Below, one piece after another: positions 10,924 to 23,100 of a stretch of DNA of 64,000 bases; position 1 is the stretch's first letter; every line of letters starts with the position of its first letter. The translations under genes were made by a program, and so were the position numbers. Origin of the DNA: Arabidopsis thaliana (lineage: Eukaryota > Streptophyta > Magnoliopsida > Brassicales > Brassicaceae); the NCBI RefSeq assembly GCF_000001735.4, contig NC_003074.8:124101-188100 (forward strand). The letters run 5' to 3'. The notes beneath the pieces were generated by a model. It made no database searches, had not been told where the DNA came from, and saw only the letters and a list, made by a program, of their open reading frames with translations.

Positions 10924-13360
10924 ATGGATTTAGAACAGAAGACAAGAGGACTTAGCAAGTCATGTGCCCTTCTCATAGGTAAATGATTTCCTCTCTTCTT
11001 TTTGTTCGTTTGTTTCAAAGATTCAAAACTTCACTGAAACTAAAGATTGAACTTTTGTTTTTCTGTGTGTATAGTGATTGCGGGAATGGAGAGATATGCA
11101 TTCAAAGGAGTTGCATCAAACTTAGTGACATATCTAACAGATGTAGTGAAGATGAGTAATTCAAGAGCAGCCAAAACTGTTAACACTTGGGCTGGTTTCA
11201 CTTCTATGTTGCCTCTCTTCTCTGCTCCTTTGGCTGATACTTATTGGGACAGATTCTTCACCATCCTTGCTTCTTCTTCCGTCTACTTTGTGGTAAGTAG
11301 AATCAAGTGTTAACTAAGTGCTGAAACTCTCCTCCACCGTCAGACAATAACGGTCAGGCGGTGAGGGAATGTTGCTTTTATTTATCTTATTTTATAATCG
11401 CGTTGTTAATAGAATTGGTTATATTTTGATAATGTTTTGGCCTTCTATTAGATGTCTATGTATATGCTTGATTAAGCAGTCATTAAGTGATAAACTGATA
11501 ATGGGTATTAACTTGTGCAAGAAAAACTGGTTTAGACGATATATCTAAGGAAGTTATAAGTTAGGTGTTGGGTCATTTTCCGAGTTAAGGAATAGATCAA
11601 GTAGACCATCTTAAAGAGTCTTTAAGAAATTAGATACTTGGTCACCGTCCGATTAGAAATTTTCTTTTACCACTAATGGAGTTTATATGGATCCCTTTAA
11701 TAGTTGGGTTGATAATGGAATTTTGATTAGAATGTTGATATAGTGCTTATAATGGGTCTTATCGGATCTTATAGGCGAAAAAGCTAGCTTAGTGGAAACT
11801 CGAAAATCTTCTTTTGTTAGTAGTTTTTAATATATTATTTCTGTTTTTTCTTTGAAGGGACTAGTGGGATTGACATGGACGGCATTTGCTGGGTCACGTT
11901 CAGCTACTAAGACTATCTCTTCTTACTTTCTCTACTCTTCACTATGTCTTGTCTCAATCGGTTTAGGCGTCTTAAACCCTTCTCTTCAAGCCTTTGGTGC
12001 AGACCAACTCGACCACGACCTCGATAAGAATTTCGATCTTTCCTCGGGTGATCAAAAGGACGCGAAAGCTACCCGAAAGACTCAGTTTTTCCAATTGTGG
12101 TACTTTGGCGTCTGCACCGGCAGCCTTATGGGTGTCACAGTCATGGCTTATATTCAAGACACTTTTGGTTGGGTTCTCGGTTTCGCCATTCCTGGTATCG
12201 TGATATTCCTGTCGATTTTGGTGTTCATGTCGGGTTGTGGAATTTATGTTTATGCTCCGGGCGCCCGTCTGAAGAAGAAAACAACTACTACACCTTTTGA
12301 GAAGATTCTTAAATTCATTAAAGGGAGAGTAGTGAAGCAGAGAAGCATATATACACTTGCAGATGAGAAAGATTTGGATGCTATGGAGCTTGAGTAAGTT
12401 CGGAAAAACCACGATATCTCATGAAACTAATTAGTCTTTTAAGTTTTTTAGCGACTAATGATTACCTGTTTATGTAGGCTAGAGGAGAGGCCTCTCTGTA
12501 AATGTGAGACCGAAGACATTGAGACTCCTTCAACAACCTCCAAAGGATTGGAAGATGACGAGAGCTCGAAAACGGTTTTCTCTGGAATTGATAATGTTAA
12601 GTTAGTGATTCGCCTTTTCCCCATATGGATGATGCTTCTCATGTTCGCGGTTATCTTCCAGCTACCAGCAACCTTTTTCACCAAACAAGGTGTGACTATG
12701 AAGAGAAACATTGGGTCCAACTTCAAAATCCCACCTGCAACCCTGCAAAGCACGATCACATTATCAATCATCCTGCTTATGCCATTATATGATAAGATTT
12801 TGATACCTATTACCAAGAGAATCAAGAAAAACGGTACAGGTATCTCTGTGATGGAGAGAATGGGAGTCGGAATGTTTCTATCCATCATTGCCATTGTTAT
12901 TGCGGCAATAGTCGAAAGGAAAAGACTAGCCATAAGCCAAAAGATGAAGACTTTACCTGATTATGATCCAGAAACCGTCCCACTGAGCATCTTCTGGCTG
13001 CTGCCTCAGTACATCCTCTTGGGAATCTCAGATATATTCACAGTCGTTGGGATGCAAGAGTTTTTCTACAGTGAGGTTCCTGTAAGAATGAGAACAATGG
13101 GATTTGCTCTCTACACAAGTGTTTTTGGTGTTGGAAGCTTTGTGAGCGCCGCACTGATCTCAATTGTCGAGGCTTACTCGAGCTCAACAGGTGACCGACA
13201 AAACTGGTTTGCAGATGATATGTCGGAAGCTCGGCTTGACAAATACTACTGGCTTCTTGCTCTTACAAGTACAATAAGCTTTGTAGTCTACATATTTCTA
13301 TGCAAGTTTTTCAAGAGTAGCAGTGATCAAGGCGATGAAAAAGAAGAAGCCCCTAAATGA
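10924..13360 (+). CDS. NPF5.9: NPF (NRT1/PTR family) membrane transporter, NPF5.9-like
   Basis: A major-facilitator-type transporter of the NPF/PTR family, predicted to have twelve membrane helices and a long central cytoplasmic loop. From memory this locus is NPF5.9, linked to iron homeostasis. Four exons: 10924-10978, 11075-11292, 11858-12393 and 12478-13360, all GT-AG, giving 563 residues, the family's usual size. Family features seen: GLVGLT in helix 3, the [14 protein letters not shown] helix, the loop with charged residues between halves, and the [13 protein letters not shown] segment near helix 10. The first-helix ExxER motif, used for proton coupling in the family, reads AGMER at residues 21-25, so the first Glu is Ala. 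The start codon is followed by a short basic N terminus and the first helix is split by intron 1. The specific substrate cannot be told from sequence. Confidence 0.92.
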
Positions 13361-13671
13361 AAGAAGAAAAACTTTGATTCCTTTGACACAGTCGACTTAG
13401 ATAACCGTTTGCCATAAGATTCCACGAATGATCTAACTGTAGTAGTAGCTTTAGAACTAACTAGCAAACCAAAAGAGATAGACAACTGTAAGATTTTTAT
13501 TCATAAGAAACAGTATCTTATAATATCAAATGCAAAAGATTCAACATTATTATTATCTCGTGTGTTTGATTACATATCATCATTAATCCTCCCATTGACC
13601 AACAACATTTCTAAAATGGACAGATTCAAAACAGACAAAAAAAAAAAAGTCTGAAACTTTGATTTATACCT
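13361..13671. other. Convergent 3' flanks of NPF5.9 and the DUF716 gene
   Basis: The two genes end 311 bp apart facing each other, so their 3' UTRs must lie here. No other feature seen. Confidence 0.6.
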
Positions 13672-14646
13672 TTAATCATGTGAGCTGTTTCCATTGAGAC
13701 CAACTTCTTTAGCTACGTTGCTCTCTTCTCGAACCTCGTCTTCTTCATCAGAGTCAAGTGTGAAAGTACTTAAATTCTCCAACTCAGCTCCGAGAGGTCG
13801 ATATTTAGAATGATCTTGACGGAGATAACCATTCTTGTTAGCAATGACAGAGAACAAACCAGTAGCCACAACTACCATTAGAGCCAAATGACAGTTAAAT
13901 TGAAGAGTAGCTATAGCTTTTGCTCGGTGATAATCACCGTGTCCTTTGCACTTGATCGTGAAATTGCCTCTGCTCTTCTCGTGAAACGTACAGTTATTAG
14001 TGATCAAACCGGTAAAAAACGATACACCCATTTGCAGAAACCATGTTCCTTGCAGAATCAGACCGATCCCACGACCTAATTTCGCAAACCGATGCGTGCT
14101 AGAGTCGGATTTGAGCTCAAAAACCGTGGAGAAGACGCAGATGGCAATGGGCACGAGCATGAGATCGTAATAACGATTCTCGATTCCAGAAACATCTTTC
14201 TTTTGCAGGTAGAACATTAAGAACTCCTCAATGAAGCCAAAGAGAAGCAATAAAGTTGTAATCGAAGACGGAAGTGCAACAAAGACAGCGTTTTTGGAGT
14301 TGACCAGATATGTTAGAATGGCGTAATATAGGAATAGTACTGCCACTGCCACGATCTGTAACTGGATCATTGACCCGACCCGATCGCGAGATCCGATTGA
14401 GCTGAAGAAGGAGAAAAACGAGTTCGCAATAAACAGAGACGAAAGCAAAGCTACGGGGATGGAAGATGATCCAACAGATTTTGGCGGCGAAGCTCTGATC
14501 TGAGCCATAGGGGAAGATGAATCAGCAGTACCAGAAGATGAATTCGGATCCAGGTTCGATGAGTCCAGTGACTCCCACGCGCCGATTACTGCAAATCCAC
14601 CGCCGGCGACGGCGTAACTTAATATACCCATGACTCCAATCTTCAC
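13672..14646 (-). CDS. DUF716/TMEM45-type multipass membrane protein
   Basis: A single-exon gene for 324 residues. The first helix starts at the N terminus (about 4-22), followed by a Ser/Pro-rich loop (about 28-60) and then about six more hydrophobic helices up to about residue 270. The C-terminal tail is acidic and Ser-rich (DSDEEDEVREE) and probably cytoplasmic. The pattern matches the DUF716/TMEM45 family of plant and animal membrane proteins, of unknown biochemical function. It is transcribed divergently from CFM2, with 286 bp between the two start codons. The ATG used is the first in frame and opens directly into the first helix. Confidence 0.85.
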   Translation of the reverse strand: MKIGVMGILSYAVAGGGFAVIGAWESLDSSNLDPNSSSGTADSSSPMAQIRASPPKSVGSSSIPVALLSSLFIANSFFSFFSSIGSRDRVGSMIQLQIVAVAVLFLYYAILTYLVNSKNAVFVALPSSITTLLLLFGFIEEFLMFYLQKKDVSGIENRYYDLMLVPIAICVFSTVFELKSDSSTHRFAKLGRGIGLILQGTWFLQMGVSFFTGLITNNCTFHEKSRGNFTIKCKGHGDYHRAKAIATLQFNCHLALMVVVATGLFSVIANKNGYLRQDHSKYRPLGAELENLSTFTLDSDEEDEVREESNVAKEVGLNGNSSHD

Positions 14647-14932
14647 AATCTCTGCGAATCAGGTTATACTTCTTTCGAGGAAATTTGGATTTTTCCGCCA
14701 TTAAAGCTTAACAGAATCGAGCTTCTGATCTGATAAACCGGAAAGATCCGACCCGACCCGAATAACCCAAAATGGGATAGGCTAGTAGCCCAATAACTCA
14801 ATATGGGCCTACTGGGGTCTTCAAATAGTTCATGTTTAAATATTCTAACCATCACGTGACAATCATGTGACCTCTATGGATATGCTGCTGCTGCATATAG
14901 CTCCGCTTGCGTAATCCAGTTTGCTTGGAGAA
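14647..14932. promoter_or_regulatory. Bidirectional promoter between the DUF716 gene and CFM2
   Basis: 286 bp separate the two divergent start codons. A TGGGCC motif (14803-14808) and the reverse motif AGCCCA lie close together, a site II (TCP-type) arrangement often seen upstream of plant organelle-related and housekeeping genes. A CACGTG-like element (CACGTGAC) occurs at about 14852-14859. Confidence 0.5.
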
Positions 14933-17900
14933 ATGTTGCTTCCACTGTTTCACCAGCAACCATTGATACTTGCCAAAACCTTTCCCGATCGAATTTTCCC
15001 GCCATTCCTTGTTCCCAACACCCTAGTTTCGCGACGCAATGTCAGTCGAGCGAACTCCGGCATCTTCTGTAGTTCTGCTTCCGGTCGAAAGACTCTTCCC
15101 CAATCGGCTATCCAGAGAATCGCTGAGAAGCTTCGTAGCCTTGGATTCGTGGAAGAGAAGCATGATTCACCGACTAGGAGAATCACGGGAGAAGAATCTG
15201 GTAAGAATTCCCCAGGAGAGATATTCGTTCCGTTGCCTAAGCAGCTTCCGATTCACCGGGTCGGGCACACGATTGACACAAGCTGGAGCACGCCTAGTTA
15301 CCCGGTTCCGAAGCCCGGGTCGGGTACTGCCATTTCAAGGTACCATGAGTTGAAGAGAGTGTGGAAGAAGGAAACGGAGATGGAGAGGAAGAAGGAGGAG
15401 AAGGTTCCGTCGTTGGCGGAATTGACATTGCCGCCGGCGGAGCTGAGGCGGTTGAGGACGGTGGGGATTAGGTTGACGAAGAAGCTGAAGATTGGCAAGG
15501 CTGGGATTACGGAAGGGATTGTGAATGGGATTCACGAGAGATGGAGGACGACGGAGGTTGTGAAGATTTTCTGCGAAGATATTTCCAGAATGAACATGAA
15601 ACGGACCCATGACGTCTTGGAGGTTTGTTTGCCTCTCTACTTTTGATTTCATGATAGGGATTTGATAGTAACATTTGACTCTCAATGAAAGATCTATGAA
15701 CATGTCAACAAATGGCACAGACGGAAATTCATACTTGTCCTGGTTGATTTTACAGACAAAAACTGGAGGCTTAGTCATTTGGAGGTCTGGAAGCAAAATA
15801 TTGTTGTATAGAGGGGTAAATTATCAGTACCCTTATTTTGTATCTGATCGGGATTTGGCACATGAAGCTGCTTCAGGAGCATCATCTATGGATCAAGGAG
15901 TGGTTGATAGTAGAGAGAAACAGAGTATTGCAGAATCTTCTGCCCCGAGTATTACTAATAAAATGGTTAAACCGATGTTGACGCAAGGCGTTGGTTCTCC
16001 GGATAAGGTTAGGTTTCAATTACCCGGGGAAGTACAGCTTGTAGAAGAAGCAGACCGTTTGTTGGAAGGATTGGGTCCAAGATTTACTGACTGGTGGGCA
16101 TATGATCCCCTTCCCGTAGATGGTGATCTTCTGCCAGCCGTAGTACCTGACTACAGGAGACCATTTCGCCTTCTTCCATATGGCGTCAGTCCAAAACTAA
16201 CTGATGATGAAATGACCACAATAAGGAGACTTGGTAGACCACTCCCTTGTCATTTTGCTTTAGGTAAGCTTGGTTTCACCTGATTTTAGCTTCATTTAGA
16301 CACGAAAAGATTGTTAACTTATTCTGGCTTACCTTTTCGAGACTTCCAGGTAGGAATAGAAATTTGCAGGGACTAGCTGTTGCAATTGTCAAGCTTTGGG
16401 AGAAATGTGAGCTTGCCAAGATAGCAGTGAAGAGAGGAGTTCAGAACACTAATAGTGAGCTGATGGCCGAAGAGTTAAAGGTTGTTGGTTTACTTCTAGT
16501 GATCAAAGTATCAAACTATTTGTGGCTCTGTTTGCGAACAATAGAAAATTATGCCCTTCGGAGTCCCATATAACTAAAGAGATCTATTGATGAGCGAAAA
16601 TATATGTATGTTGCAGTGGTTGACTGGAGGGACTCTGATATCTCGGGATAAAGATTTCATTGTCCTGTACAGAGGAAAGGATTTCCTCCCATCTGCAGTT
16701 TCTTCTGCAATAGAAGAGAGGAGAAGGCAAACAATGATAATGGAGAATTCTAGTGTGCATGGTAATAAGCTGACTGAAAACGAAGAGGAAATAAAACCTC
16801 GGGCTGTTAAAGAGGATATTGAACTAGAAGCTAAGGATCAGAAGGATCATATACAAACCCATCAGATGAAATCAAGACAGCGAAATTCTCCTGAGGCAAT
16901 CCTTGAAAAAACTAGTATGAAGTTGTCCATGGTATGCCCTAACAGACAATTTATACTTGAATCCATTGGGTTTGCGAGACCTTTTTTAGTTCTGAACGGT
17001 TAGTTTTTGTCTTTAGGCGTTGGAAAAGAAAGCAAATGCAGAAAAAGTCCTGGCGGATCTGGAGAATAGAGAGAGTCCTCAACTTTCTGATATTGACAAG
17101 GAGGGTATTACTAATGATGAAAAGTACATGCTCCGGAAAATTGGCTTGAAAATGAAGCCTTTCCTTTTACTAGGTAGGTCATTGTTTTTCCTCTTTTTCC
17201 AATTGAAAGCAGTCTGTTCCCGTCTTTCATGTAAATACTCGTGGTAAATGAGTAGTAACTGTCATGGACTCATCTCTTTGACATGGTTTATGTAAACTTC
17301 CTGTTCTGACGTATCTTGTTGTGTTCTCAAGGTAGAAGAGGCGTCTTTGATGGAACAATAGAGAACATGCATCTTCACTGGAAGTATAGGGAACTTGTGA
17401 AGATCATTTGTAATGAATATAGCATTGAAGCTGCTCACAAAGTAGCAGAAATCTTGGAAGCAGAAAGTGGTGGCATACTAGTTGCTGTGGAGATGGTTAG
17501 TAAGGGCTATGCAATCATTGTGTATCGTGGAAAGAATTATGAGCGGCCTCAATGTCTACGACCTCAAACACTTCTCAGTAAGAGAGAGGCGCTGAAGCGG
17601 TCTGTGGAGGCACAACGTCGAAAGGTAAAGAACCAATCATAACAAATCCATGACATGACAATATTGTCCTGTAAATAATATCTTATCTGGAAACTTCAAA
17701 TTACTTTTATGACTTCCTCGCTTGCATGTTGAATTAATTTTCTGCTCAAATTAATGCAGTCATTGAAGCTACATGTGCTGAAACTTTCCAACAATATCGA
17801 AGAATTGAACCGTCAATTGGTAAGTCATATGTGTGGCTCAGCTTGATTTTCTTAAACAGTCCTTGAAGAGACGTAACATTTGAATGCTGCTGGTTGGGGG

Positions 17901-19377
17901 CAGGTCGAGGACAGCGCAACCAATGAAACTTGGTCAGATGGGGAATCAAGTAACATGATGGTAAATTATTTACAGTTTCAGTAAACACATGCCAATTCTT
18001 GATGCTACACCTATGCTTCTATGAGTTTCTCAATTCTCCTTATTTCTTATGTAGGTCGAAGAAGAAACAGAAAATCAGCATACTGAACCTGAGAAAGCAA
18101 GAGAAAAAATTGAACTTGGCTATTCATCTGACTTATCAGTTCCTTCCTCTGGTGAAGAAAACTGGGAGGTGAGATTGTGAGCTCCTCCTCTAAGTTTCTT
18201 GCAAATGGCTCCTATTAATATATTCTCTGGATTACTAAAATGTGAACCCGAATTCTGAGACTGCGTTGGTGAATATATTTGAAGGATGACAGCGAAGGTG
18301 AAGTAGACCCATTAACTACGAGCAGTCAGGAGTATCAAGAAGATGAATCTGAATCTGCCTCGTCTCAGAGACACGAGGGTAACTCTCTCGATTCAACTGC
18401 AAATCTGTCTGTGTTTGCGGAAACCGGTTCCGCCAATGCTTCTTCATTTCATGATAGATCACTGGTAATGTCTAAAAACCTCTTCTCTTTCCTCGTTGGC
18501 CCTATGCGTAGCTTTATTTAATTAACTACCCTTTTTGTGAAAAAATTTAGCCGCACAACAGCTTCCTGAATGCCAATCGAAAGTTACCAGGATCATCAAC
18601 TGGAAGTGGCTCACAAATCTCAGCTCTGAGAGAGAGGAAAAGCGAAAATGATGGGTTGGTCACAGATCTGTCCAATAGAGAAAGGCTCATTCTGAGAAAA
18701 CAAGCCCTTAAGATGAAAAAGCGACCACCCTTTGCAGTAGGTGAGTTTTGCTATCTTCTATACTCTTTGCTGCTAAGAAACCACCTGATTCATATCTCAA
18801 ATATAATACTTTCAAACTTTTTACCCGATAAAGCTCATTACATAACCTCAAAGCCTTTTGGGTTTCACATGTAGGTAGACTCACTTGGAACCTTATAGTT
18901 CCTTATATGGAGAATGACTTCACAATTTTCCAATTTTCAATTTTGTAGGAAGAAGCAACGTTGTTACAGGTTTAGCAAGAACACTGAAGATGCATTTTCA
19001 GAAAAACCCTCTAGCAATCGTAAACGTCAAAGGAAGAGCAAATGGAACATCTGTGCAAGAAGTCATCGCAAAGCTAAAGGTCACTACAACTTAAAAACCA
19101 TCCACTAGTTAGTTCTTGATGATCCTTTCGGGCTTCGTTTAACAAGTGGTTTGTGTTGATTATGCAGGAAGAAACAGGAGCTCTTCTGGTGTCACAGGAG
19201 CCAAGTAAAGTCATACTTTACCGCGGATGGGGAGCGGAAGAAGAAATGAAAAGCTTCTACCCAAATAACAATGTCAAAAGCTCTATAAATCTACCCTCTA
19301 CGAGAAGCTTTGTTGATGATCCTCCTCATGTGTCTCCTGCACTCATCGAAGCCATAAGACTTGAATGTGGTTTGTAA
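14933..19377 (+). CDS. CFM2: CFM2, chloroplast CRM-domain intron splicing factor
   Basis: CFM2 is a nuclear-encoded chloroplast protein needed for splicing of several group II introns (ndhA, ycf3 intron 1, clpP intron 1) and the group I intron of trnL-UAA (established). Thirteen exons: 14933-15622, 15756-16263, 16350-16480, 16617-16931, 17017-17173, 17332-17624, 17760-17819, 17904-17960, 18055-18168, 18285-18464, 18551-18740, 18949-19079 and 19168-19377. These give 1011 residues. The N terminus is Ser/Arg-rich and acid-poor, as in a transit peptide. Four CRM domains are seen at roughly 160-260, 375-475, 575-690 and 855-965. Each has the GRRG/GRSN-type loop (here GKAG, GRNR, GRRG, GRSN) and ends in the LYRG or VYRG strand. 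The linker between CRM3 and CRM4 is acidic and Ser-rich and is split into several small exons. An in-frame TTG upstream (14921) is not used; 14933 is the first ATG. Confidence 0.96.
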
Positions 19378-20187
19378 AAATGTTTAATTTATTAGATGTA
19401 AATAATTTAACATTTGCTAAAGGGCACCAGAGAAGTTGGATATGCGGAAAACGATATGTTCCCAGTCACGGACGTGTGGGTCCATTAAAAGGACAGAAAA
19501 TCCACATGTATCGGTGAAGGTTCCACCAAGAAAAACAAGTTGTAATGTGATAATACTCTTTTGAAACGACCAAGGAGTGATAGTAACAAGACAAATAAAA
19601 ACCAAACCTTATCCACTGAGCCCATTGTGCAATCAACTGAGAAAAGATGAATGTCTCTTCCGTTCTTCTTCCCAAATATCCTCAAGAATAGACTCGAAGC
19701 AAATAAAATAAGATGAAACCTAACCAGATAGCTAAAGAGCAGATTAGTGATCATTCCATATATGACACCAAGTTTGAGTGGCAAATGCAAGGCATCCAGG
19801 CAGGAATAAATGGACACTTGAGAACTGAAAACAACTGTAGCCAAATTTGAAATATAAACCCCAAAACATGTTATCTTAGTGTCATAAACTATCCTATCTC
19901 AATACAATCCAAACAAATGATAGAGCAAATATCTTACTCCATCGCAGTGTATACTCTACTCAAAACCGGCTCCAATCAACCCCTGAGTCTCTTTTGGTTA
20001 CAACAGAGTATTGTAGCTAAATAATTTCACATGAAGTCATCATATTTGTAAACAAAAATTAACTTCATATGGTTAAAAAAAAAAAAAAAAAAAAAACTGA
20101 AACTGATCGAATAGCTCTAACTAAGAACTCATTTGCTACATGACTGTCACAGCGATGAAAAACGTGAGTTTTTAAAATAGTGGCGTT
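19378..20187. other. Convergent 3' region of CFM2 and PIGN
   Basis: It holds both 3' UTRs and, in the middle, copy A of a sequence repeated in the PIGN intron. A 21-residue A-tract lies near 20074. Minus-strand frames such as 19485-19844 come from the repeat and are not supported as genes. Confidence 0.55.
19711..19973 (+). repeat. Dispersed direct repeat, copy A (partner in PIGN intron)
   Basis: About 263 bp closely matching 24084-24328 in the same orientation, starting AGATGAAACCTAACCAGATA and ending in ACCGGCTCC, with small indels and substitutions (by eye roughly 85-90% identity). Weaker similarity reaches about 20 bp further left. No terminal inverted repeats, LTR-like ends or coding domain. 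Confidence 0.85.
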
Positions 20188-23100
20188 TCAGAGCGTTTTG
20201 AGAGAAGGAGAGGTAGAGAGTGGCTTGATTCGGATGCTTCTGGTGTAGAGGTTTGTGAGCGCAAAGAGTAAAAGCACAAAGACCACTTGAGCACTCACAA
20301 TCCCAAAATGGCTAATACTATTCCCAATTTCCATCCAGCTTCCTGTGTTCTTCACCTGCAACATATTTTTGGTCAGTGAACACCAATATCTATATGTTTT
20401 AATTTTGACATAATAACAGTAAGCAAATGAATGTTTACTTACCAGGAAGAAGAAATGGATCGTCATTATGTCTGAAAATAAGATCACAAGGAAGTAACAT
20501 CCCAATCTTGGCACCCTCACTAATTTCGTTATTGCACTGAACGCACATCTGCAATTCACAGCAATTTGGACAACCATAGGTTTAAGACTAGTTTTATACT
20601 ATTCATTACTACTGGCTTTGGTTCAGTGTTTACACTCACATGACAAGCATGAACGGTATGAAGAGCTTGAATATAAGAAGAGCTGCCATCAGAAACGGCT
20701 GTACAGATGCACCGGTTTAAACATAAGATTTTATGGAAACACAGATTATAACAAAAGTAGAAAAACAAACAATAATGCAGATACTTACGCTGAAGATTGT
20801 GATAAACCGGTATACAGATGATATCTCAAAACTTGCTATACTTGCAAAATTCCCGGTTCCGAAGAAAGCAACATTGAACAAAACCATCTACAGAACACAA
20901 GCCAAATACTAAATTCATATGACTTCCATTTTTTCAGATGTATTCATAATCTCGCTCACGTCACAATGGGACCAGGGAAACAAAGAAGACGACTTACAAA
21001 AACCAAAGGAATCCGCACATCAGATAGCTGCAAGTATCTTTCATCGCTTCCGATAGTGATATGTTCCTCTGTGTTATTTTCTGACAGAGACGATTCTTTT
21101 ACTTTGCTAGAATGATGAGAAGCATTCTCAAACAATATCCATGCCATAAGCACAACGGCAAGTGCACTGTAAAATACAGCTTCATATCTGCAAACAAATG
21201 GTGGAAACATGAGAACAAGCCATATAACCAGTGGACTTTAATGTATAACTAAGTCTTGTAAAGAGAGATACCCAATAGACAGAAGAAGAAATGGAGGCGC
21301 AAAACCAAGAAATATTGAACTTAATCGAGAAAGGATGCCATTTGCTGAAAACAACGGAAGAACCATTGAAGAACCTGCAAAGATAGAAGACGGTTACAAA
21401 AGGAGTAACACAAACACAAAGAAACACTATTATGCAAACAGTACAGAGGTCTGAGGATATACCGGCAACTAACCAGTTTATGAACTGATGTGACGAATGC
21501 AATTCTTGATTCTGCGTTCGATGCTTTGTCGACAAAAACACCATCACAGATGACACACCAACCAAAAATATCTGTATCATTTGCACCAAGAAAGGGTGAA
21601 CTATTAGATGAAGAACCAAAATTTGAAGTTATAAAAGTAAAATACCTGTATACAATATAACATTGAGCACATCTGCGTCCTGCTTTCATGAAAAGTAATA
21701 CTCTGCCAAAATTTGTTCCCTTCTGCATGTGTGTCTAGCCACTTTGCAGCAAGGCTTATTACTATAATAATAGCTCCACTTGTAACTCTGTAACCAAGAG
21801 ATGGTACCAACATGAAACACTGAGCATTCACAAGTTAAAAATGACGCTAAAGAGCAAAGATGCTTAATGCTGTGTTCAACAAATTTTTTTACTTTTTTAA
21901 ATAGAATGTTCAATATAATTTATATTCTTATGATTCTATTGAACAATTCTATACAATGGAAGTGAAGCCTTCTTCTAGATGAGTTGCAGCTCAAAAGTTA
22001 CTAGATGTGCTAAGTAATAAATGTGGTTTCCCAAAGCATCAGTGTCATGTAAACCACAAAACGTAAAAAACAATCAGAGAGAAGTTCAAGCAAGGGAGAG
22101 AAAAAGAACTTACACTAAGTTATTATTATCAGGAATTTCAGCTGGCATCAAAGTGAAGACAGATAGGAACCAACAAGATATACAGACAAAAACTGGTATC
22201 CCAGATCGCCAAGGGATTGAAAAGTGCAACAAAATTGAAGCCACAACACCTGCTATCAAGAAAAACCAAGTGTAAAGCTTTCTCTCCGTGAAGCTATGAA
22301 CCTGCAAGAGGTTCAAAGATCAAACAATCAGGGAAAAATCCTCCACTTCAGAGAAAAACTATTGGACCATCCAACTACTCGTACCAATAATTCCACAATG
22401 ACAACTGCTACAGCTGCAGCAAATAGAAGTTTGATGAAGTAGTCGGCCCTCCGCTCTCTCAAATATTTCCACAATCCTCTTATTAATCGATATTCACTAA
22501 AGATTTGTGTCCATAGAAAAACAGTCATTCCAATATATGCATGGTAAAGAGGGGGCGAATGCTCCACCAAATTTAGCACCGAGAGAATTGCCATCAGCAG
22601 GCAGCCTGAGATATATACCTGTATCAAAATGATCAAAAATATGAGACAGACAGAGATTTCACATGAAAGTGTAGATGTTTAACTATGACAAAGAAATCCT
22701 GCTTAACCAAGAATAGCTAAAAAAGAAGAGTAATCTTATCAAAGTGAAGATGCAAGCGTTTACTTTTCCGGAGTCTTTTTTCTGCACAGACAAATGCTCT
22801 TTTTTGGACAAATCTCCTGATAGTGAACTATAACATTGCAGGACATGCAGGGCAAGTACGATCATCCATCCAGTGTATCCGAGTGTAATTACAGTCATCA
22901 GCATAAGCCAGTCATACGTTTGGAAATAATGAAGGCCCTCTAGTGACAAGTTTCTGAGGTCCACAGCTAATTTCATTGCAGCTTCATAACTTTTGGCGGA
23001 TATTAACTCATCAATCTGACTCAGCGAAAAGGAATGGTGGACCAACGGCTTAAATGGCTTGAAAAATAAGGAATTTGAGCTTTTTATATCTGATTTTGTC

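Noticed and set aside
14664..14855. 63-codon minus-strand frame just upstream of the DUF716 gene as an uORF
   Set aside because: Transcription start is unknown and the frame lies in the bidirectional promoter; no support for its inclusion in the mRNA.
19485..19844. 119-codon minus-strand frame downstream of CFM2, similar to a frame at 23980-24243
   Set aside because: The similarity comes from the dispersed repeat; the second copy lies in a PIGN intron and neither frame has conserved ends.
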